Assembly (NCBI GenBank): GCA_949358305.1
Contig: OX442315.1
Span: 31,894,427 to 31,958,426 of the forward strand
Length of the DNA: 64,000 bases
Source: Strigamia acuminata
Taxonomy: Eukaryota > Arthropoda > Chilopoda > Geophilomorpha > Linotaeniidae
Direction: 5' to 3'
Part shown: positions 13,536 through 25,144 of the stretch, one piece after another
How the letters are laid out: the number at the start of each line of letters is the position of its first letter
Numbering within the stretch: position 1 is the stretch's first letter
Translations under genes and position numbers: made by a program
Notes under the pieces: model-generated
The model's input: the letters and a program-made list of their open reading frames with translations, nothing else
Told to the model about the DNA's origin: nothing
The model's database searches: none

Positions 13536-13958
13536 TATACTCGAGTTGCACTCAAAAAGGCAATGTGTACTCCCATTGGTCGAGCCAGTTTACTGGTGTA
13601 GTGATCCGGAAAAGTAGACCCAAACACCAAAATTGCATTACAATGTACAGACATTGTAATCGATTGCCTAGGCAACGGCCTAAAATTCAAACTTCCAGAC
13701 GATGTAAGCAATAAACACAACAAACATGAGTTTGACATTTTTTAATGTGTAAAACTTCATTCTAATGATGGAAATAACATTTTTTATTAAATAAAATCAA
13801 AATAACATTAACTAAACTAGTCATAACAATCACAACAATAATTAAAAATCAAAACTACTTCTCCTAGTAGTAGTATACAGTCTGGAGTTAGTAGTAAACT
13901 GGCTCGACCAATGGGAGTACACATTGTGAGGTGCCTTTTTGAGTGCAACTCGAGTATA
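13536..13958. mobile_element. MITE-like element, copy 2 of the pair
   Basis: Near-perfect terminal inverted repeats start TATACTCGAGTTGCACTC and continue through TACTCCCATTGGTCGAGCC for about 60 bp. The interior resembles that of the 12949-13330 element (ACTGGTGTAGTGAT, then a run to ACAATGTACAGAC). The higher arm identity suggests it is younger. The interior contains ATTGCCTAGGCAAC, an RFX X-box-like palindrome. Confidence 0.8.
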
Positions 13959-16572
13959 GTAAATTATTTTCAAATGTTAGACCGTGACAGGACAAGTCAG
14001 AGGTCCTATTTTGATATATTTCTCTCAATGAAAACAATCTAAAATATTCATTTAAAATCATGAGTGAATATTTTAGAAACACAAAATTCATGTTCTGGAT
14101 TTTAACAACATGAAAAAGGCATGGGAGATTGATTGTAAATGGGCAACTGACTGAAATCCTAAGAGTATGTAAAACTGTGAAATTTGTGGGACATGATTTG
14201 ATTCATAAAGAATCATTCTGATTTGACTGATTGTTTTATGTTTTATAGTAAGCAGATGCAATTTGTTTATTGGGGCAAGGAAATTTGGTTACATAATAGC
14301 CATACTCCAACGCGACCATAATAAAAAAAACTGCACCTCCAAGAAAAACACCAAAAAAGGAAGGAAAAGAACCAATAGTTTGTGGCAAAACGTTTTGTTT
14401 GATATCTGGCTGAGGTCACGAAAAAATGGAACCTATGCAGTTGCATTTATTTTGTCACATACTTTAGTTACTTTTATTTTAGAGATAAATGATGATGATG
14501 ATAATAATAATAAGCAATTTAGTTGGGTACTGGGACTTTTTAAGGCAGAACACACACTGATTTTCATAATTATTTATTTCCGCTTGGTAGAAGTTAAAAC
14601 AAATGGCTTTTTTTCTTCTTTTCTTTTCTTTTTCTTTTAATTTCGTGTTCACAGAGTTAGTGCTGTGATTTCCAGTTTTTTTGTTTTGTTTGTTGTTGCT
14701 GCAGTTAGTCATGAATTTGATAAACGAGGGAAAGAAAACGAAACGTGAAGTTCACTTCCTTCAATTTATAAATCATAACTGTATTGTTTTACGATGAGTA
14801 GGTAGTCCAAACAACTCGATATATATTTTTCGAACTACGGAGTAAATTAATACTCACTGAATTACCTGCACCAATGCACTCGATTGGCTCTTTTTTGGTT
14901 GCACGAGCGTGACAAATGAGGTGTTACACGAGATACCAAGTATCGATTAGTGGAATTATTTCATTACTCGACTCGTGATGTGCTATTAATGAGCTAAATC
15001 AGCCATTTACGATAACTAATTTGGTTAAAATTAAAAGATAACGCCACGTTGGAAATATTTGCGTTTGATTTCCCAACTGCGCTTATCTGCAACGTTTATG
15101 AACTGATTTCCGTTATGGATCTCGAAGATAAAAAAAATAAAAATAAAAACATTGAAATCATGAAGGAGACTCATTGTTCCTTCAATTTATTAAAGGTTTG
15201 GCTTTCCAAACGGCTTAACCTGAATTTCTTATCGACATACTCCGGGGTTAGTCAGCAAAAATTCTATTTCACGGTCAAATCCGTTACCAACCGATCTCCT
15301 CCTTTCTAGATTTGCTGTTAATCAAGGCGAGATATCGAGGTTAAAGAAGCGCACACTTGAGATGAACATTTAATTCTTTAATCTCTTTAAATGTAAAACA
15401 GCGAGCAAGTAAAAAGCGTGCTTTTAATCGCTCTAGTTACCAACTGGTGTTAACTGTCCACAATTAAATTACTAGGCCAATGTCACAATTTTTTTCTCTG
15501 TACAACGGAATTGTTTATTTTCTGATATTTGGCTGTATCTTTAGCTTGGGTTACTGGTTCTACTAGTGGGCGGGGAATGAATGGTCATTATAGTTCATGG
15601 CCTCACTTCACGCATACCTCTTTTTCCTCGAAGAAATTCATTTATCATAGGGAAAAATTAAGAAACATTTAGCATTTTTTTGAGTAATTAAACTGTTACA
15701 ATTGACGATTTGCAGGGTAAATTAGTGTTTCGTGATTGCAATGAATGTATAATTTGTTCTAGGTCATTTTTTTAAAGGTTGGGAATGTAATTTGAGGTTT
15801 TTCGTGAAATTAAGTGTGAAATTTGTGGATTTCTAAAAAAAGCTTTGGAATTTGGTGGTGAAAAGTGAGGTGAAGTATTTGAAAGAAAAATGGAAATGTT
15901 TGGCATTTTTTTTACTAGAAAATTTGATATTTTCTCAAATGTTGGACCGTGGGAGTCGTTAATTGAAGGCTAATGAACTATTTTATGCTTTTTCTCTTCT
16001 ATTTTTGATTAAAAGAATGTTTACTTTGAGTGGTGAGGATTAAATATCAAATTTATGAGCGCTTTTTACACGGTAAGTGGATAGTTGGTATATCATTTAA
16101 CCAAACATAAACATCAAGAAAATGATGTCATTTTTTATATTTAAAAAAAAAAAACTATTTTTAAATTTTTTCTTCTTCTAAATTTCCTAACAAAGCAAAC
16201 TCTAATTACAAACCAAATTGACCTTCCATAAAAATTTTCCCTCAATTATGTAATTTTATTTCATTTTTTTTTCTAATTTGGAAAATTAATTTTAATTTTT
16301 TTTATCTTTTCGCTGCAAATAAAAAAAAAATCCAATTATTTCACCGTTGCATGGTGAAGAATAGTTTTATTACCGGCTGACCGAATTTGAAAAAAAAAGA
16401 AATTCAGGAAAAAAAACGACAGAAACCATGAATTTATTAAGTAATGGGAGGATGTAGAGAGGGCGCTTGTGTAGGTTATAGGGTCGCTGAAGCTCATGCA
16501 AGGCGGAAGCGGGCAGCCACAGGGCACTTTGACGTTGCCTTCGAGTCCAGTTTTAGTCTGTGGGCGGGTGGA

Positions 16573-16648
16573 ATGGCTGTTGTGTGCTCACCGAGTTTCT
16601 GCAGCAGTGCCAGCATTGTCTTTAAGATGACAAAGCACTTGGAACTTG
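16573..16648 (+). CDS. Alternative first coding exon of the AKAP2-like gene
   Basis: ATG at 16573 opens 25 codons plus one base (MAVVCSPSFCSSASIVF...LEL) that end at a consensus donor (cttg|gtaagt). The leftover g joins the ct at 21173 to give GCT, so the join to the shared body is in frame. The surrounding 16440-16640 patch is GC-richer than the intron, as expected for a promoter-proximal exon. The resulting protein would be about 578 residues. No domain is recognised in the short N terminus. Confidence 0.55.
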
Positions 16649-19600
16649 GTAAGTCGCTACCACATGTTTTATTTACTTCTTTTACTAGTTCGGTTGTTGG
16701 CTGTTGGGATTTTTGTTGGATTTTGCAATCTCTTGTGGGGATTTAGTTTCTGTGATGCAATTTCAGGAATTTATTTAGATATTTTGAGTTTGTTTTACGA
16801 TTTTTCGCGTTAAACTCGTGTTTGTCTTGGAAATACGAGTGTGAAACGAGTTTCTATTGTTAGTGCGGGGTTTTACGCGAGTTTTGCTCTGATTATTCGA
16901 GAAATATGAGCTGAGTCGGTGGTTTTCCAGTCCGTGTTTGGATTTAAGTTGCTATCGAAACGGTGGAACGTAATTATAAAAATGACTTTAGTAGGATTTA
17001 AAGGTTTGAGATTCGGACCTTGAAATTGTCGTTTAGTCACACTGTGGCTCACTGTTAGATCGGTGTTATTCAATTTATACCTGTGGTAAAAATAGTTTAT
17101 TTTAATTCTACGACTAGTTTTATGGCCATTAGTCACTGTAATTGTTTCTTTTAATTTAATTATATAAATAATTATTTATATAAAATTGAGAACTTGATGT
17201 GGGCAGACAATAGGTTTCACTCCAAATCCTAGTTAAGAATTAGATTTTAGGATCAATGCATGTATTGACAGGCTCGGTGATGTCATTTATAAGGATGTTT
17301 ATTGTCAACAACAAGAAAGGTAAAACGGCTAAATGTATTCAATGTTGACGTTGTAAAATATTCTCAACTGCAACGTGTTTCTCGAAAGAAAAACACGATG
17401 TGATGCGCAAGTTAATGAAGTGACTGACCTGCAGAAAACCAGGATTTACCCGATTATTTATCTAGAAAACATAAAATATTCCAAAAAAATTACCCAAAAA
17501 AAAACTAGATAAGATGAGGTACCCTAAGAGCGCCCTAATTGCTTCTTTGAAACAATATTCGAGAAATTGGGTTTTTCGCTAATGGACAAATTTCTTATTT
17601 AAATATTTTTATTGTCTTGTTTTGCAAAGATTTGACCTTATTCCCAGAAAATGTTACTGTAATCAACACCTTGAGCCCAAGGTGTGTGTATTAGGTCTAT
17701 GTACTTGGCTTTTAATAAGCCTAATAAGTTTTTATCATAAACCAAAGGTTATAAAAAGGGAGAAATTAAGTGCAAATTGTGTCGTTGTTTGTCCACCTCA
17801 AAGTTCTGTCAAAGGGTAATAAAAAGGAGGAAATAATGTTAGGGTTGGATGTAAATAAGTAGGGGAAAGTTGAAAGGGCTTCCTGTAGGTGGAGTGTGTG
17901 AAAGAATTTATTTTTTGAAGGGTTTGGTTGGACTCCAATTGAGATTTAAATTTATGAAAAAGTTAATGACGTTTTAAAAAGCCAGGAGGAAAATAGACCT
18001 AATAGGCCTATTAATGAAACCTTGACTTTGGTTGGAGCAAGTTCCTTTACTTTTCTTTTTCCTTTTTTGTTTGATAAGTAGAACTCGTTTTGTTTGGTGC
18101 TATCTGTTTTGATTTTTTGTTTCTTTTTGTTGGTCAATTATTATTGCAATTTGTTTGTGGATGTGGGTTAGAATTGGGTATTTACCTGGCCTTGACACGA
18201 TCTCGAAATGAGGCCTAATAGAAGCGCTTCCCGAATAGGAAATGGGGAGCAGATGTGGCAATTAATCATTCGCTTCTTCCTCGGTTTTGTTTTTGTGTTT
18301 TGTCTGTGGGGAATTGAAGGGTAACTTCGAGAATTGAAGCGCCATTGTCGAATCGAGACAGTTAATTATGGGAATGTTTTAATCTGGGAGTTGATCTCAT
18401 AATTGGTTATTGCCTCGAGTATTTACAGTACAGTTTGGCTTTTTCCTTCTGTCTTTTTTCTTTTGTAGTTCTGGTCTTGAACTTTAAAGTGTGTTAACAA
18501 ATTCTGGAAAATTCTGCAAGATAGGGATCTTCGATGTTCTATGCAGAAATATGTAAAATCCGTGTAAACAAAGATCTCGCTTTGTTGATGCAATATGCCA
18601 ATTACATTTAGAAGATTAAATTCTTTAATGTAAACTTTTGCGTGACTGGGAATGTTGCCATTACCTTTCATGGTCAACCAAAAGTTTAAAGGTTAGAAAA
18701 TTAAAAATACAATTTTTTTTTTATGTTACATTAAAAAAAATCAATATTTTATATATATATTTTTTTTAAATTAAATTCTTCAATAAAAAAAAATGAATAA
18801 AAGTGATCTGTGAGATGAATATTTAAAACACGACTAAGAATAAATAATGGTTGGTCGTGGGAAAGACAATTGTTTGATGACCTGGTTGGTTAACCAGTCA
18901 GCTCATCTTCATTGCCCCTCCTACCTGCATCCGAGGCCCATGACCTCGGTCGGACATGATGCGCTCGGCGGCTCGGCGCTCACCATCTGTTGAGCTTTGT
19001 GTGTTTGTCGTGCGCTCAAGTCGAGTGAGGTGCGCAGTAAAAATAATTTAATAAAAAAAAATGTTTTAATTCAATTGGGAATAAAATGAAGAAACTTTGA
19101 AATTACGACACCTTGGTGTTTAAAATGTATTTTTAATTAATTTAGTTTTGTTTTTGACGTGGGAGTTACGCAATGAGTGATAAATAGCAAACCGAATAAA
19201 TCTGATGCGTTTGCACTTCTCTATTTTCATTGTGGTAATTGGATCGCGCTTAAAAATGATAGAAAAATTGTGAAAACTCGTTCACTCAACCTCCCTTAGA
19301 CTCGAGATAGACGTGTCCCTTTTTTTATGTACCTCAGTGAGTCGCTTCGACAGGTGAGAGGAAACACGAGGGTGAGTTGAACTGGGAAACAAGACGGGTA
19401 TAACCTTTGTGCTGGCTGCGATTCAAAAGTTGTAGACTGGAATTTTTCTTTTATTTTCCACGTATAATGGAGTAAAACGTGAAATTCGAGTGTGAAAGGT
19501 AAGACGTAAGATTTTTAGCAACTTATAAGTTTTTATTTGGCTTAATATACGGTTATAATCGGTACAAACCGAACCCGGGGAGCAAACTTAATGGGATTTG

Positions 19601-20746
19601 ACGGTTGATAAGCATTAATAATCCCGCAGATAATTTTTTTAAAAACATAATAAAAAGTCGTTGAGTAAAAAGTCGTAGTAAAAACTTTTTATCTAATCTT
19701 CGACTCGAAATGTGATTTATTGATTTTTGATTATATTCGTATTAAAATTTTAAATTCGGTCCTGTGGTCCGTAAATATGGCGGATTGTTTGTTTGTTTGT
19801 TGCGCAACTTGGGTGAACAATTCGAAGCTTACTCGAGTGTACCGCACGTTATTTATTACACAAATAAAAATTGAGATCATTTTTTATTTCTAAAAATTCT
19901 AAGGTAAATTGTAGCATTTGACCGGAAGGTTGGGTAACAGGTGGCCACAAATAGTTTGGTTTTGTGTTGTTATTGCATGATTTGCATATTTTGTAGCCTC
20001 GTGACCATTTTCGGGCAAAATTACAATTAGATTATTAGTTTTATTGGGAATAAAAAGGTTAATGTTTTTGTTTTCTAATCGACCTAGTTTTTTTTTTGTT
20101 TTTTTTTAGTTTTTTTTATTAATGTAATGGCATTTACGAGTACACAATCGATTCGATGATATTACAAAATGAAATTTGCAATTCAAGGCTGATCCAAATC
20201 TGATTTTCAAAGTCTTAAAAGTTGCACCCACTTCTTTTGAAAACACTTTTTCCTCCTCGCCTAACCTTGACTCGGTTATCTCTCTTTTTTTATTGGTATT
20301 TTTTGTTCTAATAAGGAACTTATTCGTGTGCTTTATTGTTACGCGTTTTCCGAGACAGGTGGTGACAACAAAGTAAATTTATAAAAACAAAAATAGAAAT
20401 TGGAAATAAATAGAATTTATTTATTTGCGAAGACAATGTAATTGGCGGCTTTTCTCCAAGGCCCTCTAGTCTCTACCCATCCCATACAATGATACATGTT
20501 TATAATGATAATCGCGTGAGATCGAGGTCGTTAACAACTTCTCAAAAAAGAAAAAATAATCATTTCTTCAAGTGCTTATTCAGGGGTCGAAGGGGCTCGA
20601 GTGCGATGCGAGTGGGTGGATTTGCGTACGAAACACGTTTTATTGGTGTGCGTGTTGCCAGGTGCGCTTCAGGTGTTGATTAGAGAAAGGAAATAAGTTA
20701 AATTAAGTCAAATTTGATTACCGGTGTTTATTTCCGAAGGAACACT
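16649..20746. other. Large intron with possible promoter patches
   Basis: No coding exon is supported. GC-richer patches at 18900-19035 and 19300-19500 end in donor-like sites (gcgca|gtaaaa near 19037; gaaag|gtaaga near 19498) and could be untranslated first exons. The rest is A/T-rich intron. Confidence 0.4.
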
Positions 20747-23049
20747 ATGGGATTGGGAGATATTTTGTCGGGTTTTTCCATGATTTGGAGGAATTGGGAT
20801 TGGGAAGTGCTATCTTCGAGCGAAAATTCGGAAAATGAAGGTAATTTTATTTTTTTCTGCGTTAATTTTGCAATTTTACGAGAAGTTTGGTGGAAAATGA
20901 TTTTTGGCGCAGGTTTGGGTCGTCGGGACTTGGGAGGGAGAAAACTAAACACTCGCGAAATGGCATTGTATTTAAAGGACACGCCAGGTTGAGTTGGTGT
21001 TAAATATTTCCCAAGGGAGGAGAGAAAGAAAAATGAGGATGTACGAAAGAAACACTTGGTCATGTGCATTTAGCGATTAGGAAAAATGATAAAAGCGAAA
21101 ATTGTTGAGGATGTAATTTTTAAAGTTTAATTAAAACTAAATTACATTTTTCTTTTTTTTCATTCGTAACAGCTGAGGTCGATCACCCCGAGGAGGACTC
21201 ACAAATGGCCAACTTGATCTCACAAGACACAATTGCAACTAATGGATTTTTGAGTAATGGCCACCACCTTCATCCGACCGAAGACACGGACGAGGATTTG
21301 TCCTCCGCCAGCGAAGTGGATTCGCTGGAATTGAACAAGAGCGTGAGTCAACAGGCGGCGTTTTTCAAGTCGCTTTCGATGACGGATGTGAAGGTGAACG
21401 GAATCGAAGCGGTGATAACGGAGAAGACACTCACGCAGAGAGAAACCGTTATCGAGAGAGAGATCCGTCTGCAGAAAGAGCGCGAGGAAGCCGTTGCTGC
21501 AGAGCGGAAGAATGCGCAGATGGCGGCCATCTTGCAAAAGCAAAACGGGCGGGAGAACTCGATTTCGGGCGATTCGGTCGACTCGCAGCACGATTCGGAT
21601 ATTTGCGACAAGGAATTGAACGGTTTCGACTCGTTGGATCGCGAATCGGTCGGCTCGGACATCGTTTTGGCGCCAAAAAAATACGTTAAGGTTCGACCGG
21701 TCGTCGAGAGCGACGAGGACGTTCCAGTGTATCGTGTGTTGAAGGAATCTCCGGTGGAAAGGGAAATTAGACTGTCGTTGGAGAGGGAAGCCGAGTTGAA
21801 GAGGGAGAAGGGGTTAGTTTTGGCCGAAGGAACGCCACCGCAGACACCGGAAGCTCCGATGTCTCCGCACCCGCAGCCGTTGATTATGGACGATACTTCG
21901 AAAAGCTATTCGACTTTTGCGTCTATTAAATCACGAACGTTGGATCTGTTGACTCCGAAGTCGGAAAGAAGTGTTCAGAAGAAGTTGGCCACTTCGAGGA
22001 TCCAACAGGAGATCGAGGAACAAACGCAGCGGGAGTTGACGTTGCGAGCGGAAGGAGCCATTAAAAATACATCGGAAGATTTCGTCGACGGTTGGGTGCT
22101 CGGACGAATCAATCCGCTCGTAGTGGACGTTTCGCCGGTCGAAAATATGCTCGTCGTTTCGTCGCCGTCGTTGCCTTCGACTCCGGATTCGGAATTGACG
22201 GATGGGGCCTTTTCCTCGCCCGCTACGACGCCGTCGCCGGTCACCGCCAATGGAGTCGCGAAGACCAACGGCGTCAAGTTGTTCGTGAAGAAAACTAACG
22301 GCGTTACTAGTTTGCCAAGACCGAGTGGTGTGAAGGGAGTTATGCAGAAATTTCTGTCTTCGAGAGGCAAGATTGTGCCAACTGGTAATCGACAGAAGTC
22401 GGGCTCAATTACGTCGTTCGATGGAGATGTGGTAATTATTTCGTGATTATTTCGTGATTATGAAATTGATGTACGGAGTATTTATTATTATTTTGTTATT
22501 TTAGTTTATAAGGGAACAGTTGATGGATGAAATCCGGAAACCACCGCCGAAGGGTTTCAGACGTTCATACTGTTCGGCCGAAAGTAAAATTCAAGCGGAG
22601 TTGCAGCAAATGAAGGCGAGGGAGGAAGAATTGAGGTGCGGAGGGAAAAATTGGAGTGTTTGGAAGTAGTTTTGGTTGTTTGTAATTTACGGTTTTGATT
22701 TTTGTTGGTAGATTGGTTCGTGCGAAGCAGATGGCATTGTCTCAACCTAATTTATGTAATATCGGCATTGATGATGAGAACGAGGTGAACTACGAAGCTG
22801 AAATGAATAATTTGAACGGATTCAAGGAAATGTTAAGGGCAAACAGCAATCCTAATTTGTTGGATGACACTTCTGAATCGTCGGAAGAACAGGTAAATTT
22901 CAAATAAGATTAATTGTTGTTGGCCGAGTCGTTTTCTAACGTGTTCATTTTGATGTTAGGTAATGAAAACTAAAGTTGCTCGCCGACGAACACCGTTAAT
23001 CGACCAGTGGGAGAGATTAGCATTAGCGCAACAAAATAACGACAATTGA
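20747..23049 (+). CDS. PALM2-AKAP2 / MISP-like protein, shared body with proximal first exon
   Basis: Exons 20747-20840, 21173-22431, 22505-22635, 22712-22892 and 22960-23049 have consistent phases and give 584 residues. The body carries repeated charged helices of the type seen in the AKAP2 C-terminal family: TVIEREIRLQKEREEAV, SPVEREIRLSLEREAELK with REKGL, and EIEEQTQRELTLRAEGAI. A phenylalanine/proline-rich KPPPKGFRRSYCSAE region and SQPNL follow. The tail RRRTPLIDQWERLALAQQ resembles the family's conserved C terminus. Vertebrate members anchor PKA or organise cortical actin; that role here is inference. The proximal first exon (MGLGDILSGFSMIWRNWDWE...) ends in phase 1, like the distal alternatives at 16573 and 11098. 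A candidate poly(A) signal AATAAA lies at 23436. No obvious PKA RII-binding helix could be fixed by eye. Confidence 0.75.
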
Positions 23050-23585
23050 GAATATTCTTTATTATATTATTTTTAATTTAATTCCGACTGGCGAAGTCAG
23101 AAGTTATGGCACACGATTGATGACTGATGAAGCGTAATCATTCATACTAATTAATTGAATTCACCGTGAATTTTTCGAATTTTGACTTTACAAGGAACCT
23201 TTTTCTACTTAACAGAATATTTTGTGCTTTGTTGTTTGTTAATAATACTTTGTGATGTATTTTTTATGTTTTCGGTTAGCCTTTGATTTAAGGGCTAAGT
23301 GATATAATATAGCATATCTTTATTACGAAGGGTTGGTAGATTTTCTCGTTCTTGTTCTTCCAGTAAGTTAAAATCTATGACTTATTAGAGGTTATGGTTG
23401 ATATTTTTGTATTGACTGTACAGTTTATTTGGATAAATAAAATAGTTATCTATGAAAATATTTGCTTGTTAGTAAAAAAAAATAAGTACTCTACTAGTGT
23501 TGCGGTAAAAATATTTTCATCACTGACTAACCCGAATTGCAGTCACATCAGGAACCTTGATACTCGTACTGGTATACTCGAACAT
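23050..23585. other. 3' UTR of the AKAP2-like gene and spacer
   Basis: AT-rich sequence follows the stop at 23049. An AATAAA at 23436-23441 is the best poly(A) signal. No gene is seen. Confidence 0.6.
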
Positions 23586-23847
23586 GGTGATATCTGTTAC
23601 ACAAACTAAACATATCGCCACCAGATGGCGCAACGAATTGTTTTTAGCACCATCTGGTGGCGGTGTCACGAACTAAAATATCGCCACCAGATGGCGCTGC
23701 TAAAAAAGTTTGAACGAATGTAATGAATATTTCGTTGCGCCATCTGGTGGCGATATTTTAGTTCGTGACACCGCCACCAGATGGTGCTAAAACAATTCGT
23801 TGCTCCATCTAATGGCGATATTTTTAGTTTGTGTAACAGATATCACT
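23586..23847. mobile_element. Palindromic element with six CTCF-like motifs
   Basis: The 262-bp segment folds back on itself: GGTGATATCTGTTACACAAA at the left is mirrored by TTTGTGTAACAGATATCACT at the right. It is flanked by AACAT at 23581-23585 and 23848-23852, a likely 5-bp target duplication. Inside are six copies of a CGCCACCAGATGGCGC-type sequence at 23616, 23647, 23682, 23737, 23772 and 23803 (the last degenerate). This matches the CTCF core consensus (CCAC-AG-GGCGC). No protein is encoded. Confidence 0.8.
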
Positions 23848-23890
23848 AACATAAGCTGTCTTCTTATTCAAAAAATAAATTCCGTTTTCC

Positions 23891-24165
23891 GACCATATCT
23901 CTGCAACCGTAACAGATAGGCATATGCATGTGATGTTTAATCGCTTTTCCAGCTAATTTCCGATTGATTTAGTTCATTTCTGGCACTTTTTCAATTTTGG
24001 ACCAATTTTGGTCATTTCTCCATAGGTTAGCCTTTGTGTTTTTGCCAAAATTGGCAAAAATTAAAAAAGTCCCAGAAATGAGCTCAATCAATCGGAAATG
24101 AGCTAGAAAAGCGATTAAACATCACATGCATATGCCTAACTCCTACAGTTGTTGAGATATCTGCA
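23891..24165. mobile_element. Foldback (hairpin) element 1
   Basis: Two roughly 110-bp arms are inverted copies with few mismatches, both containing GGCATATGCATGTGATGTTT and AATCGCTTTTC. They flank a short centre that includes TTTCTCCATAGGTTAGCC. No reading frame is carried. A partial third arm copy occurs at 24218-24262. Confidence 0.85.
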
Positions 24166-24217
24166 ATAAACCAAGTTTTCCAACCACTTTTTCTCTTGTA
24201 AAATTCCGTGTTTTTTT

Positions 24218-24544
24218 ATCATAACTGCAACCGTAACAGTTAGGCATATGCATGTGATGTTTTTCGCCCGTAGCTCCGCAATGGAGCCAGATAGGCATAC
24301 TCAGGGATAATTAAATGATCTTTTACGTCATTTCACGTCAATTGGACCTATTTCCATCAATTTTCAATTTTTGGCCGATTTTGGCCATTTCTCCATAGGT
24401 TAGCCTTTGGATTTTTGCTAAAATCGTCTAAAATTGAAAAATTGCCGGAAATAGGCCCAATCGACGTGAAATGACGGAAAAGATCGTTTAATTATCTCTG
24501 AGTATGCCTATCTGGCTCCATTGCGGAGCTATGGGCGAAAAACC
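24218..24544. mobile_element. Foldback element 2, inserted beside or in an element-1 arm
   Basis: A partial copy of the element-1 arm (24218-24262, ACTGCAACCGTAACAGTTAG) is followed directly by a second palindrome, 24261-24544, with arms starting TTTTCGCCCGTAGCTCCGCA and ending in its mirror. The loop shares TTTCTCCATAGGTTAGCCTT with element 1, so both belong to one family with diverged arms. Confidence 0.8.
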
Positions 24545-25080
24545 GGAAGAAAAGTCTTTGGAGAAGTCTGTTTTTGGCCAATAACTCGGCAAAGGAGAAG
24601 ATAAACAGAACTACTTTTTGACTTTTCGCCATCCACCAATTGAGAACAGTGAGAGAAAACTTAAATTAAATTTTAATGCACTTGGATAAATTTACAATTA
24701 CGTGCTCGAATTTTCCAAAACAAAATATTAACCTGCTTCGCAATTTTCTGGTACATTCCCAGTGCCGTGTAATGCTGCAATCCGTGACATATTCCAACCT
24801 GACGCACGGGAAAATCTGATACGTAATTTCTGGAATTGGATTGCCGCATAGTCGCCGTCAATTCTATGCAGCGATTCAATGATCCAACGTCTGCCACAGG
24901 TTATCAGATTTTTGCCACCACCACCACCCATTGCCCAGTTAAACTAATTAAAATAAATTCAAAATCACTGGTTTAATTAGCAATAACCAAAAAAGGAAAG
25001 AAAAAAACAACTTCCAGGGACCTCGCACTTTATCAAAATCAAGAGATAAACGTTCCAAGAATTGCAAATGAATACAAGAC
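24545..25080. other. Upstream region of the fibrinogen-related gene
   Basis: No supported gene. Overlapping minus-strand frames at 24673-24931 are short and mutually exclusive. The segment leads into the TATA box at 25081. Confidence 0.5.
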
Positions 25081-25087
25081 TATATAA
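25081..25087 (+). promoter_or_regulatory. TATA box of the fibrinogen-related gene
   Basis: TATATAAA-type motif (CTATATAAACG) lies 64 bp before the ATG at 25145, leaving room for a start site near 25110 and a short 5' UTR. This suits a tightly regulated secreted-protein gene. Confidence 0.7.
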
Positions 25088-25144
25088 ACGCGATCCAATG
25101 CACGAAGAATTACAAGCAGAATTTCCGCTCGCAAAATTGCAGCA

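Larger units (their letters stand above)
11495..16572. other. Large intron with inverted-repeat elements
   Basis: About 5 kb without a supported exon. It holds three small terminal-inverted-repeat elements (listed separately), ATG/ATA microsatellites at 14488-14512, and T-rich or A-rich tracts at 16140-16400. Short reading frames here overlap repeats or run into A/T tracts and are not credible genes. Confidence 0.6.

Noticed and set aside
16336-16527. Minus-strand frame overlapping the first-exon patch at 16.5 kb
   Set aside because: It runs into T-rich intron and lacks splice sites, whereas the plus-strand start exon at 16573 fits the shared phase.
21220-22370. Several minus-strand frames opposite the AKAP2-like exon
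   Set aside because: The plus-strand frame has the family motifs and consistent splice phases; the others are shadows.
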